Below, one piece after another: positions 1 through 8,460 of a stretch of 24,226 nt of DNA. Location of the stretch: NCBI GenBank assembly GCA_964473995.1, contig CAYYRB010000034.1, forward strand, positions 1 to 24,226, in the 5' to 3' direction. The first letter of the stretch is position 1; each line of letters begins with the position of its first letter. The notes under the pieces were generated by a model, which was not told the DNA's origin, made no database searches, and saw only the letters and a list, made by a program, of their open reading frames with translations. A program made the position numbers and the translations under genes. The stretch is from JAKRSD01 sp964473995 (GTDB lineage Bacteria; Bacteroidota; Bacteroidia; CAIKAF01).

Positions 1-654
1 GTTACCTTGGGTAATGAGGCGCTTGCCGGTGTTACTTATTCCTGGACTCCTTCCGGAAGCACATCTGAAATTTCGGTAACGGCAGCAGGCACGTATGTGG
101 TTACGGCTACTTCTTCCTGCGGATCATTCAGCGATACGGCTGTGGTAACCAACAAGCCGCTTCCGGTTGCTAATTTTAGCGTTTCTACGGTAGGTTTGGC
201 TGCTATTTTCACCAACACTTCTACGGGTGGTACCTCTTATTTATGGGATTTCGGAGACGGAGGTACTTCTACCGAATTCAGTCCTTCCCATGTGTATACC
301 ACCGCGGCTACTTATTCAGCTACGTTAACCGTAACCAACGAGTGCGGCAGCCAGACCTTCGGTCCGCTTCCCGTAAACGTGATTAATGCATCCGTGGAAG
401 AGAATACATCAGCATCCATCAACGTATTCCCCAACCCCACATCCGGTATGTTCACCCTTTCTTTGGGAGCTTCTGCTTCTTCAGATTTAACGGTGACTGT
501 TTCTGATGTTACAGGTAAGGTAGTGCTGAATGGTAATATTCCTTCAGGAACGAATCAGGTAGCGCTTGATGCATCTGCTCTGTCATCAGGAGTTTACTCC
601 GTGAAAATAAGTGGCGCTGATGTTAATCAGGTACTCCGCTTGGTTAGGAATTAG
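1..654 (+). CDS. Secreted PKD-domain protein with T9SS type A sorting domain (3' fragment)
   Basis: The reading frame is open at the left edge, so this is the C-terminal 217 codons of a longer protein. A first Ig-like/PKD-like segment is followed by a clear PKD domain with the hallmark WDFGDG and a closing YSATLTVTN strand (codons about 55-125). The last ~80 residues form a T9SS type A sorting domain: FPNPTSG, then a VSDVTGK strand, SSGVYSVKI and a basic end. Proteins with this tail are carried across the outer membrane by the type IX secretion system and usually cleaved and attached to the surface. PKD repeats are typical of adhesins, proteases and polysaccharide-binding proteins. The catalytic or binding part lies outside the window, so the specific role cannot be given. 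A hairpin terminator follows the stop. Confidence 0.9.
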   Translation, partial: VTLGNEALAGVTYSWTPSGSTSEISVTAAGTYVVTATSSCGSFSDTAVVTNKPLPVANFSVSTVGLAAIFTNTSTGGTSYLWDFGDGGTSTEFSPSHVYTTAATYSATLTVTNECGSQTFGPLPVNVINASVEENTSASINVFPNPTSGMFTLSLGASASSDLTVTVSDVTGKVVLNGNIPSGTNQVALDASALSSGVYSVKISGADVNQVLRLVRN

Positions 655-679
655 GACATTTTCTTGAATTATTTAATAG

Positions 680-709
680 GCCTTCCCGATTTCGGGGAGG
701 CTTTTTTTT
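680..709 (+). terminator. Rho-independent terminator after the PKD/T9SS gene
   Basis: A 10-base stem (GCCTTCCCGA with TCGGGGAGGC, one G-U pair) closes on a 2-base loop and runs into eight T residues. It begins 26 bases after the stop codon and separates the secreted-protein gene from sucC. Confidence 0.88.
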
Positions 710-739
710 ATGATGCAATTCTTTATCGCGGCAAAAAGC

Positions 740-747
740 TACTTTTG
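740..747 (+). promoter_or_regulatory. Bacteroidota -7 promoter element for sucC
   Basis: TACTTTTG is an exact match to the Bacteroidota -7 consensus TAnnTTTG. It ends 17 bases before the sucC ATG and lies just after the upstream terminator. No convincing TTTG/TTG -33 element is visible at the usual 19-20 base distance. The implied leader is about 12 bases and has no Shine-Dalgarno sequence, which is normal for this phylum. Confidence 0.6.
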
Positions 748-764
748 CACATTAAACAAAAACG

Positions 765-1976
765 ATGAACTTACACGAATATCAGGGCAAATCCATTTTA
801 GAAAAATACGGGGTGCGCATTCAGCGCGGCATAGTGGCTGATTCTCCCGAACAGGCGGTGGAAGCGGCAAAAAAACTGCAACAGGAGACCAATACCCCCG
901 TCTGGGTGGTGAAAGCTCAGATTCATGCGGGAGGTCGCGGGAAAGGTAAAATAGCCGGGACCGAACAACGCGGAGTGGCTTTGGCTAAAACGATAGATGA
1001 TGTAAGAACCATTGCCGCCAATATTCTGGGAAATCGCCTGATTACGCTTCAGACTTCCGCAGAGGGTAAAGTGGTGAGCAAGGTGTTTGTTTGTGAAGAT
1101 GCCTATTATCCGGGAGAGTCAGATATTCGTGAGTTTTACATGAGTATTTTGTTGGACCGTTCATCCGGGAAAAACATCATCATGTATTCTCCAGAAGGCG
1201 GAATGAACATTGAAGAAGTAGCGGAGAAAACACCTCATCTCATATTTAAAGAAACAATTGACCCCACCGTGGGTTTGCAACCTTTCCAAACCAGAAAGAT
1301 TGCCTTCAATTTAGGTTTGTCGGGCGAAGGCGTGAAGGAAATGTCCAAGTTTGTCTTTGCTTTATACAAGGCCTACATGGAATCTGATTCTGCCATGTTT
1401 GAAATAAACCCGGTTTTAAAAACATCCGACAATAAAATTCTGGCGGTGGATGCCAAGGTAACGCTGGATGATAACTCTCTTTTCCGTCATCCCGAATTAG
1501 CGGCCATGCGCGATGTAACCGAAGAGGATCCCACCGAAGTGGAGGCCGGGAGTTACAACCTGAATTATGTGAAGCTGGACGGAAACGTTGGCTGTATGGT
1601 TAATGGAGCGGGTTTGGCCATGGCCACCATGGACTTGATTGCTCTCTCCGGCGGAAGTCCGGCCAATTTTTTGGATGTGGGCGGAACGGCAGATGCGGCA
1701 CGCGTAGAGCAGGCATTTCGTATTATTTTGAAGGATGCCAACGTGAAAGCCATTCTCGTGAATATCTTCGGAGGAATCGTGCGTTGTGACCGCGTAGCAC
1801 AGGGCGTGGTAGACGCCTACCGAAACATCGGGGAAATTCCCGTTCCCATTATTGTGCGCCTTCAGGGAACCAATGCCGAGGAGGCCAAAAAGATCATCGA
1901 TGAGTCGGGATTAAAAGTGTATTCTGCGATTGAGTTTGCAGAAGCTGCCGACCGAGTGAAGGAGGTTTTGATCTGA
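765..1976 (+). CDS. sucC: Succinate-CoA ligase [ADP-forming] subunit beta
   Basis: Nucleotide-binding beta subunit of succinyl-CoA synthetase, the cytosolic TCA-cycle enzyme that converts succinyl-CoA to succinate with substrate-level ATP formation. At 403 residues it is slightly longer than the usual ~390. The N-terminal MNLHEYQGK is diagnostic. The ATP-grasp fold shows KAQIHAGGRGKGK at residues 50-62 and the metal-binding region FEINPV near residue 210. The C-terminal CoA-ligase-type domain carries NFLDVGG and NIFGGIVRCD (from about 333). The catalytic phosphohistidine belongs to the alpha subunit, SucD, which is not in this window, so the two subunits are apparently encoded apart. The gene has its own promoter and is bounded by terminators on both sides, which suggests a monocistronic unit. 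Confidence 0.97.
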   Translation: MNLHEYQGKSILEKYGVRIQRGIVADSPEQAVEAAKKLQQETNTPVWVVKAQIHAGGRGKGKIAGTEQRGVALAKTIDDVRTIAANILGNRLITLQTSAEGKVVSKVFVCEDAYYPGESDIREFYMSILLDRSSGKNIIMYSPEGGMNIEEVAEKTPHLIFKETIDPTVGLQPFQTRKIAFNLGLSGEGVKEMSKFVFALYKAYMESDSAMFEINPVLKTSDNKILAVDAKVTLDDNSLFRHPELAAMRDVTEEDPTEVEAGSYNLNYVKLDGNVGCMVNGAGLAMATMDLIALSGGSPANFLDVGGTADAARVEQAFRIILKDANVKAILVNIFGGIVRCDRVAQGVVDAYRNIGEIPVPIIVRLQGTNAEEAKKIIDESGLKVYSAIEFAEAADRVKEVLI

Positions 1977-1997
1977 TTTCTTTTAATCTGTATTTTT

Positions 1998-2028
1998 AAG
2001 CCCGTTGTCTCATCAGCGGGCTTTTTTA
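1998..2028 (+). terminator. Rho-independent terminator after sucC
   Basis: Ten-base stem (AAGCCCGTTG with CAGCGGGCTT, one G-U pair), 6-base loop, then a run of six T. It starts 22 bases after the sucC stop and ends shortly before the biotin carboxylase ATG. Confidence 0.87.
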
Positions 2029-2040
2029 TTCAAAGGGTAT

Positions 2041-3522
2041 ATGAAGAAAATTTTGATAGCCAACCGGGGCGAAATCGCCTGCCGGATTATCCGTACTTGC
2101 AAAGAGATGGGTATAGCTACCGTGGCTGTATATTCCGAGGCAGACCGGGGAGCGAAGCACGTAAACATGGCAGATGAAGCGGTTTTTATTGGTCCTTCTC
2201 CGGCCTCACAGTCTTATCTCGTCATCAGTAAAATCATTGAAGCCGCTCAAAAGACAGGTGCGGATGCCATTCATCCCGGATATGGTTTTTTGTCCGAAAA
2301 CGCCGAGTTTGCCCGAGCATTGGCGTCTGCCGGAATCACGCTTATCGGTCCGTCGGCAGAAAGCATGGAAATCATGGGTTCGAAGCTCGCGGCGAAGAAC
2401 GCGGTAAAAGCTTACCGGATTCCCTTAGTTCCCGGAACCGAAACGGCCATATCTTCTTTTGAGGAGGCGCTGGCTAAAGGAATAGAAATCGGCTTTCCCA
2501 TTCTGATAAAGGCATCGGCGGGCGGCGGCGGGAAGGGAATGCGCATCGTGCGGGAGGAAAGCGAATTTGAAGAAGCACTTACACGCGCCCAAAGTGAAGC
2601 CATGTCTGCCTTTGGCGACAGTTCGGTTTTTTTGGAAAAATACATCGGAGACTCAAAGCATATTGAAGTACAGGTTTTGTCTGATGCCCACGGTAATTTT
2701 CTTTATTTGTTTGAGCGGGAATGTACCATCCAGCGCAGACACCAAAAAGTAGTAGAGGAAGCACCGTCTCCCGTCATGAATGCGGAAAAACGCCGGCAGA
2801 TCGGCGAACATGCCGTGAATGTAGCCCGCTCCTGCAACTACCTGGGTGCAGGAACCGTGGAATTTATTTTTGATGTGAACAGCGGCGATTATTACTTTTT
2901 AGAGATGAATACCCGCCTTCAGGTGGAGCATCCCGTTACCGAAATGATTACCGGCGTGGATTTGGTGAGGGAACAGATTCGGATTGCTTCGGGAGAGCCC
3001 ATTTCCTTTCGTCAGGAAGATCTGAAAATAAACGGCCATGCCATTGAGGTTCGTGTATATGCCGAGGATCCTTCCAATAATTTTCTTCCGGATACAGGCC
3101 GGCTTATCGAATACAGACCGCCCGTGGCTGATGGCATTCGCGTGGATGACGGTTTTGAGCGCGGTATGGAAATACCCGTGTATTACGATCCCATGATTTC
3201 TAAGTTGATAGTGCATGGAAAAGACAGAGAAGAGGCCATAGAAAAAATGAGTCGGGCTATTTCGGAATATCACATTGCCGGGATTCAGACCACACTGGGT
3301 TTTTGCCGCTTCGCGGTAGAACACACCGATTTTCGTGACGGATCATTTACCACCAAATTTGTGGAAGCGCATTTTACTCCCGATCTGCTTGCCAAAACTG
3401 CCACAACCGATGAACTGTTGGCGGGAGCCCTTGCGGCCGCGTCCATTGCAGAAGAAAAAACCGCCATTGCAAAGCCATTGGCCTCCTCGCAGAGTAACTG
3501 GAAAAGGAATCGTTCATTTTGA
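2041..3522 (+). CDS. accC: Biotin carboxylase subunit of an acyl-CoA (acetyl/propionyl) carboxylase
   Basis: ATP-dependent carboxylation of the biotin carrier protein in the cytosol, the first half-reaction of acetyl- or propionyl-CoA carboxylase. The ATG at 2041 (MKKILIANRGEIA) is chosen because every biotin carboxylase begins here; an upstream TTG at 2005 lies inside the sucC terminator. Visible signatures: HPGYGFLSEN, the ATP-grasp glycine loop KASAGGGGKGMRIV (about 157-170), HQKVVEEAPSP, and EMNTRLQVEHPVTE (about 287-300). The 493-residue length exceeds the ~450 of E. coli AccC by a C-terminal tail ending in a basic segment. The tail has no biotin-attachment AMKM motif, so this is a separate subunit. 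No carrier or carboxyltransferase gene lies nearby, and the acyl-CoA substrate cannot be assigned. The stop overlaps the next gene's proposed start. Confidence 0.93.
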   Translation: MKKILIANRGEIACRIIRTCKEMGIATVAVYSEADRGAKHVNMADEAVFIGPSPASQSYLVISKIIEAAQKTGADAIHPGYGFLSENAEFARALASAGITLIGPSAESMEIMGSKLAAKNAVKAYRIPLVPGTETAISSFEEALAKGIEIGFPILIKASAGGGGKGMRIVREESEFEEALTRAQSEAMSAFGDSSVFLEKYIGDSKHIEVQVLSDAHGNFLYLFERECTIQRRHQKVVEEAPSPVMNAEKRRQIGEHAVNVARSCNYLGAGTVEFIFDVNSGDYYFLEMNTRLQVEHPVTEMITGVDLVREQIRIASGEPISFRQEDLKINGHAIEVRVYAEDPSNNFLPDTGRLIEYRPPVADGIRVDDGFERGMEIPVYYDPMISKLIVHGKDREEAIEKMSRAISEYHIAGIQTTLGFCRFAVEHTDFRDGSFTTKFVEAHFTPDLLAKTATTDELLAGALAAASIAEEKTAIAKPLASSQSNWKRNRSF

Positions 3523-4247
3523 TTGGTGGAGACGTGAAGGACTTCATCCGAAAAGTGCTTTTTTCTTTGGGGTTGGATATCACTGCCAACCAGAAAATGG
3601 ATCGCCTGACTTACCGTGTTTTTCGCCGTCACCTACGTCCAGATTCTGTGGCCGTTGACATCGGTTGTCATAAAGGCGAGGTCTTGGAATGGATGTTCCG
3701 TTTCGCTCCGCAGGGGGAGCATTTCGCTTTTGAGCCGATTCCGCCACTGTTTGAGCGTTTGAAGATCCGTTTTGCGGGTTCGAATTGTCATTTTTTCTCG
3801 ATGGCACTTTCAGATCACTCCGGGGAGGTTGATTTTGTTTACGTCCCCGAAGCACCTGCCTACAGCGGATTAAGAGAGCGAGATTATGACGGGAAAAAAG
3901 TGCATCCGCAAACCATGCGTGTGCAGGTAAAACCTTTGGATGAAGTGATTCCGGAAGAGGTTGTGATTGACCTGATTAAAATTGACGTAGAGGGTGCAGA
4001 AATGCAGGTGCTGAGAGGCGCTCAAAAGACCATCAGGCGCTGCCGCCCGCTCATTGTTTTTGAATTCGGCCGGGGAGCTTCCGACCATTATGGTACAACA
4101 CCCGCAGAGATGTTTCAATTTTTTACCGGTTTGGGAATGTCCCTTTTTTCACTCCGATCTTTTGAGCGTGGGGGAGAAGCATTATCTCTCGCTGATTTGC
4201 AGGCAGATTTTGATTCCGGCGATAATTATTACTTCGTGGCCCGATAG
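3519..4247 (+). CDS. FkbM family methyltransferase
   Basis: A probable cytosolic SAM-dependent O-methyltransferase of the FkbM family, which usually methylates sugars, polyketides or surface glycans. Motif I is VAVDIGCHKGE at residues 45-54 of the longest form. The acidic FEP follows the second strand, and the family hallmark DLIKIDVEGAEMQVL comes later. The length of 242 residues is typical. The start is uncertain. A TTG at 3519 overlaps the preceding TGA and suggests translational coupling; a GTG at 3534 is preceded by the purine-rich GGTGGAG; an ATG at 3597 would still keep motif I. No glycosyltransferases are adjacent, so the acceptor is unknown. The gene ends 5 bases from the end of a convergent gene, with no terminator seen between them. 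Confidence 0.85.
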   Translation: MIGGDVKDFIRKVLFSLGLDITANQKMDRLTYRVFRRHLRPDSVAVDIGCHKGEVLEWMFRFAPQGEHFAFEPIPPLFERLKIRFAGSNCHFFSMALSDHSGEVDFVYVPEAPAYSGLRERDYDGKKVHPQTMRVQVKPLDEVIPEEVVIDLIKIDVEGAEMQVLRGAQKTIRRCRPLIVFEFGRGASDHYGTTPAEMFQFFTGLGMSLFSLRSFERGGEALSLADLQADFDSGDNYYFVAR

Positions 4248-4252
4248 CCCCT

Positions 4253-5530
4253 TTATTTCGCAAATCGTAGCCGATATAAGTTGTGGAGTGTCATGTAGTC
4301 CAATCCCGGATTGTCCCGTTTTTTAAAAAACCCGTCGTAGGTGTTGAATTTTTTATGGGAGGCCAACCAACGGTTGCTCGTATTCCAGCCCCAGGGACCG
4401 AAAGCCCCGTGATTATTCGGATCGGCGGTTTCCAATAGGCGCCGTATCCGTTCCTCCCGCAACCTGGGAGAAAGGGTTTGTTTTAGGCCGTAAAGCTCGG
4501 CATGGGCCAGCGGAAAAATTTCTTTATGCCACATAAAATCCTGCATGGCGAGGAAGCGGTTGGTCAATTTAGGCGGGCCCCATGCATTGCCCGTGGTGGC
4601 TAAAATAAGCACCATGGTCCGGTTAAAAAAAACGGGAGTAAGTCCGGTGCTCATCAGACCAAATGCGGGCGCACTGTACCATTTGGCTTTGGGTAATCCC
4701 TCAGGCATTATTCCGTCGTTTAGTTTTTTAGCCGTTTTGCGAAAGCCGTATGAAAACAGCCGGGCATCAGGGCCTCTGTGGACTTTCTTTCCGGTGACGG
4801 GGTTGTAAATAATCCAGTTTTTTTCTGCGATGTATGAGATGATGCGGATGCCAGTTTCGCGGGCATAGGCTTTCAGCTTTATCCCGTCTGTTTCGGCTTC
4901 GTTGTCCACATAATGTGTGATGAGGGTGAGCCCGAAAAGGGCATGAATGGCTTGATCCTGGCTCATTTCATTATCCGCTTGGTATTTGGCGTGACCCGCG
5001 CCGAACGACTCTCCCAACAGATAATCGGAGAGAACGACGTCAGTTCCGGGAAATTCGTTTCGGAAATTTTTATCAATGTCGTCGCGCACAAAAAATCCAT
5101 TCAGTTGAGGTGTTCCCCTGTTTCCCAAACTGTCCACATACATGGCTTCCGCGTCGAAATCAAGTCGGTTCAGCGCCTTTATTGCGTAATAGAGTTCTTT
5201 CAGGAGAGAATCTGTGGGCAAAGAATCACGTTTCAAAAGGGCATATTCCGAGGCCAATGCCGCCATATACCAGCCGTGGTAGGTAACATTGTCGCCATAG
5301 TAAATAATCACCTTTCCCTGCTCGTTGTATGCCCTGCCTGCCATGGCAATGCTTTTTCCCTGTCCTTCTCCTATGCGGATAAAATCTGTTTTGAAACGCT
5401 CCCTGTAAAGGCCGTATTTATGATTCAGATCCAAGGAGTCACGTTGAGCGTGCACATGTTCTGCCATGAGAGCGGATAGGATAAACACCCCGACTAATCG
5501 GAATACGGGATAGGGTCGATGGGGTTTCAA
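4253..5530 (-). CDS. Exported protein of unknown function
   Basis: I do not recognise this 425-residue protein. It starts with a basic N-terminus, a hydrophobic stretch (residues about 11-22) and a likely signal-peptidase site after VHA, so it should be periplasmic or outer-membrane associated. There is no lipobox and no T9SS tail. The mature part looks mostly helical, with aromatic- and acid-rich repeats such as YYGDNVTYHGWYMAALASEY and MSQDQAIHALFGLTLITHYV, reminiscent of secreted alpha/alpha-toroid proteins; that resemblance is an impression only. Other notable segments are PWGWNTSNRW and the C-terminal LDYMTLHNLYRL. Its ATG overlaps the bshC stop by 4 bases (ATGA), so it is translated as the last gene of the ftsY-rimO-bshC run. 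That position does not reveal its role. Confidence 0.8.
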   Translation of the reverse strand: MKPHRPYPVFRLVGVFILSALMAEHVHAQRDSLDLNHKYGLYRERFKTDFIRIGEGQGKSIAMAGRAYNEQGKVIIYYGDNVTYHGWYMAALASEYALLKRDSLPTDSLLKELYYAIKALNRLDFDAEAMYVDSLGNRGTPQLNGFFVRDDIDKNFRNEFPGTDVVLSDYLLGESFGAGHAKYQADNEMSQDQAIHALFGLTLITHYVDNEAETDGIKLKAYARETGIRIISYIAEKNWIIYNPVTGKKVHRGPDARLFSYGFRKTAKKLNDGIMPEGLPKAKWYSAPAFGLMSTGLTPVFFNRTMVLILATTGNAWGPPKLTNRFLAMQDFMWHKEIFPLAHAELYGLKQTLSPRLREERIRRLLETADPNNHGAFGPWGWNTSNRWLASHKKFNTYDGFFKKRDNPGLDYMTLHNLYRLRFAK

Positions 5531-7116
5531 TAGGTCACGATTTTCATTCCCGGATTCAGCGGTTCACAGGATTCAATGAGGGCTTTTATGGGAGCATTGC
5601 CCCAAGCACCCGTAAATTCGAGAAAGTTGTATTTCCTTTCTGCCGGCGAGCCGTCGGGTTGCGTTAATCTGTTTGTTTTTTGAAGGAAGCTTTGCATGCT
5701 TTCTTCTTTTTTTGCCGCCAATTTAAGCGCCTTGGCTTTCATTTTTTTTAGTTCCCGCTGCATGGTTTTTTCTGAAGCAGTAAACGATTTTTCTGCCTGC
5801 GGCCCTGTAAACGCAAACCGCTCTTTCAATTGCCTGAAAAGTGTTTCTATGGTTTCCGTTTCCTTTTCGATGGATAAGGTGGCCTTCATTTTTTCGTTTA
5901 CGTAACGTTTCAACAGCATGTCGGGATTCTCCAACAGGTCTTCGTCGGAAAAGCCATAATTTCGGAATGCTCGATAAACTTGCTCCGGAATGGGCAGAAA
6001 TCCGTCTCTGGGTATCAGCACGGGAAAGGGAGTCTTAAATGCATCAAACGCACCTTTCAGTTGAAGCCAATAACTGATTTCTGCTGCACCGCCTATATAG
6101 GCCACATTAGGAAGCAGCATTTCCTGAAATATGGGCCTGAGCGCCACATTGGGACTAAACCGCTCCGGATTATTTTCCAATTCTGCCTTTAATTCATCGG
6201 CAGAAAAGCGGATGTCGTGGTTCAGCACTTCCCACCCGTTTTGGTTTTGAACGATGCGTTGCCGCAGTCCGTCCTTCAGGTAAAAAAGATTGATCTCTCT
6301 CGGTTCTACGGGTGTTTTATATCCCAAGGCAATCAGTGATTCCGTGCTTTTTTTGATGAGCGGATAGGAGGGTTGCTCGAAAAGTTCTTTTTCAAACAGG
6401 GGAGTGGCTGACTTTTTCAATCGTGCATCGTCCGGGTCCAGACAAACCAGGCCATATTCTCCGAACAAATCATGAACGGCCTTGCGCATGGCCTGCGACA
6501 GAGTGGCTTGTTCGGTCCATGCTTTTTTAAATACGCGGTAGATTCGGTTTATCGTGAGCGGATGGTTTTCCCCAAGTTCCAGTTCCTTGAAAAGCGCATC
6601 CATTCCCGATGTGCTGATTCGGCCAACGGCCCCAGAAACCTCGCTTGGCGGATTCCAGGTGTATTTTTTTTCATGGATAAACAGAGACCGTATTTCTTCA
6701 AAATCATGGTCTTCTGTGGCAGCCCAATAAATCGGCACTATTTTTTTTTGCGGGTATTCGGCCTGCAGGATACGGGCCAATTTTACTGCTGACGCCATTT
6801 TGAATATGACGTAAAGAGGTCCCGTGAGCAGACAGATTTGATGCCCCGTGGTTACGGTAAGGGCTTCTCCACGTTCGAGTGCATCCAAGGCCTCGGAAAC
6901 CGCCTTTCCCGGAGGGCCGATGACGTTATACTGTTCGCGTAAAACCTGGGTGAGGATGTTGTTTTTTGGGGATTTCTCCGCACGGGCTTCAGCCGCTTTT
7001 TTCAGCCCGTCAAGATCGGGGCCGAAAGTGTAAAATGATCGTAAATCGCCTTTTCCTGACAGATAATCTTTAACCGCTGGGGGGAAGTAGTGCTCAAAAA
7101 TCAGAGGCTGATTCAT
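5527..7116 (-). CDS. bshC: Bacillithiol biosynthesis cysteine-adding enzyme
   Basis: BshC adds cysteine to glucosaminyl-malate in the last step of making bacillithiol, a low-molecular-weight thiol for redox balance and detoxification in the cytosol. The 529-residue length is normal. The family core is clear: TTGHQICLLTGPLY (89-102) and the EDHDFEE motif (135-141) preceded by VPIYWAA. A charged helical, probably coiled-coil region fills about residues 395-480, as in characterised BshC. The start overlaps the rimO stop by 4 bases and the stop overlaps the next gene by 4 bases, so translational coupling is likely. bshA and bshB are not in the window, which is usual since these genes are often scattered. 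Confidence 0.93.
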   Translation of the reverse strand: MNQPLIFEHYFPPAVKDYLSGKGDLRSFYTFGPDLDGLKKAAEARAEKSPKNNILTQVLREQYNVIGPPGKAVSEALDALERGEALTVTTGHQICLLTGPLYVIFKMASAVKLARILQAEYPQKKIVPIYWAATEDHDFEEIRSLFIHEKKYTWNPPSEVSGAVGRISTSGMDALFKELELGENHPLTINRIYRVFKKAWTEQATLSQAMRKAVHDLFGEYGLVCLDPDDARLKKSATPLFEKELFEQPSYPLIKKSTESLIALGYKTPVEPREINLFYLKDGLRQRIVQNQNGWEVLNHDIRFSADELKAELENNPERFSPNVALRPIFQEMLLPNVAYIGGAAEISYWLQLKGAFDAFKTPFPVLIPRDGFLPIPEQVYRAFRNYGFSDEDLLENPDMLLKRYVNEKMKATLSIEKETETIETLFRQLKERFAFTGPQAEKSFTASEKTMQRELKKMKAKALKLAAKKEESMQSFLQKTNRLTQPDGSPAERKYNFLEFTGAWGNAPIKALIESCEPLNPGMKIVTY

Positions 7117-8426
7117 TCTGCAATGTCGCCAAATAAATCGTATTCGCGTGCATCGGTGATGGTTACCCGGGCAAAGTCGCCCATGCGGACGTAATTATTT
7201 TTTACCGGCACCAGCACTTCATTGTCTACGTCAGGGGAGTCAAATTCGGTTCTTCCTACAAAGTACCCTCCCTCTGTTTTGTCAAACAGGACGCGGAAGG
7301 TTTTTCCTATTTTTTCAGCATTGAGGGATTCGGCAATTTCGCGCTGTATTTCCATGATTTTATTCGCGCGTTCCTTTTTTGTTTCCTCGGGCACATCATC
7401 GATTAGGCTGTAGGCGTGGGTATTTTCTTCGTGCGAGTAGGTAAATACGCCCAAGCGGTCGAATCGGATATCGCGCACGAATTGACACAGCTCCTCAAAA
7501 TCAGCTTCGGTTTCGCCGGGATAACCCGTAATCAGGGTGGTTCGAATGGCTATGCCCGGTACTTTTTCGCGCATGTTTTGCAGCAGCCGGTATGTTTTTT
7601 CTCGGGTGGTTCCGCGGCGCATGCTTTTCAGCACGGAGTCGCTGATGTGTTGAAGCGGAATATCGAGGTATTTGCAGATTTTGGGATTTGACGCCATTTC
7701 GAGCAGCACGTCTTCCGGAAATCCCGCCGGGAAGGCATAGTGCAGGCGAATCCATTCAATGCCCTCTACTTCACTCAGTTTTCGGAGCAGTTCAGCCAGT
7801 CGGCGTTCTCCGTAAATATCGAGTCCGTAATAGGTGGAGTCTTGCGCGATGATGACCAATTCTTTGGTGCCCGATGCCGCCAAATGTGCCGCCTCTTTCA
7901 CCAAATCTTCCATGGGTTTGGAAACGTGTTTTCCCCGCATCAGGGGAATGGCGCAAAATGAACAGGGGCGGTCACAACCTTCTGAAATTTTCAGAAATGC
8001 ATAATGCCTCGGTGTGGTAAGCAGCCTTTCGCCCAGCAGTTCATGTTTATAGTCGGCTCGCAGTGTTTTTAACAGCGCGGGAAGTTCGCGGGTGCCGAAC
8101 CAGGAATCTACTTCGGGAATTTCGCTTTGAAGGTCTCCCTTGTAGCGCTCGGAGAGGCATCCGGTTACATAGATTTTTTCTACGGCTCCCTCCTGTTTGG
8201 CTTCGGCAAAGCGAAGTATGGTATTGATGCTTTCTTCTTTCGCATTATCAATAAATCCGCAGGTATTGATGACCACTATATTGAAATCATCCGAAGGGGA
8301 TTCATGAGTCACACTCATGCCGTTTGCCTGCAGCTGCCCCATGAGTACCTCGCTGTCGTAAATGTTTTTTGAGCAACCGAGGGTTACGATGTTGATTTTA
8401 TTTTTCCGTAGTGATTTGGTTTTCAA
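7113..8426 (-). CDS. rimO: Ribosomal protein S12 methylthiotransferase
   Basis: A radical-SAM methylthiotransferase that adds a beta-methylthio group to a conserved Asp of ribosomal protein S12. Domain order matches the family over 437 residues. The N-terminal UPF0004 domain has the three cluster cysteines C18, C56 and C90. The radical-SAM domain has CDRPCSFC, giving C151, C155 and C158. The C-terminal TRAM domain ends in DAREYDLFGDI. The YDLFGD-type ending and the SEGCDRPCSFCAIP sequence favour RimO over the tRNA enzyme MiaB. It lies 34 bases after ftsY on the same strand and overlaps bshC by 4 bases, so it is probably co-transcribed with both. Confidence 0.95.
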   Translation of the reverse strand: MKTKSLRKNKINIVTLGCSKNIYDSEVLMGQLQANGMSVTHESPSDDFNIVVINTCGFIDNAKEESINTILRFAEAKQEGAVEKIYVTGCLSERYKGDLQSEIPEVDSWFGTRELPALLKTLRADYKHELLGERLLTTPRHYAFLKISEGCDRPCSFCAIPLMRGKHVSKPMEDLVKEAAHLAASGTKELVIIAQDSTYYGLDIYGERRLAELLRKLSEVEGIEWIRLHYAFPAGFPEDVLLEMASNPKICKYLDIPLQHISDSVLKSMRRGTTREKTYRLLQNMREKVPGIAIRTTLITGYPGETEADFEELCQFVRDIRFDRLGVFTYSHEENTHAYSLIDDVPEETKKERANKIMEIQREIAESLNAEKIGKTFRVLFDKTEGGYFVGRTEFDSPDVDNEVLVPVKNNYVRMGDFARVTITDAREYDLFGDIAE

Positions 8427-8460
8427 AATAGGACCGGTTTGGTTCTGCTGATAATTACGC

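Noticed and set aside
1967..1998. TTTG-N20-TATTTTTA resembling a promoter for the biotin carboxylase gene
   Set aside because: The -7 box ends in A instead of G and the predicted start would fall inside the sucC terminator hairpin, so most transcripts should stop at once. Left as an unlikely alternative.
2005..2040. Upstream TTG start for the biotin carboxylase adding 12 residues
   Set aside because: It lies in the terminator hairpin, and the family N-terminus KKILIANRGEIA begins exactly at the ATG at 2041.
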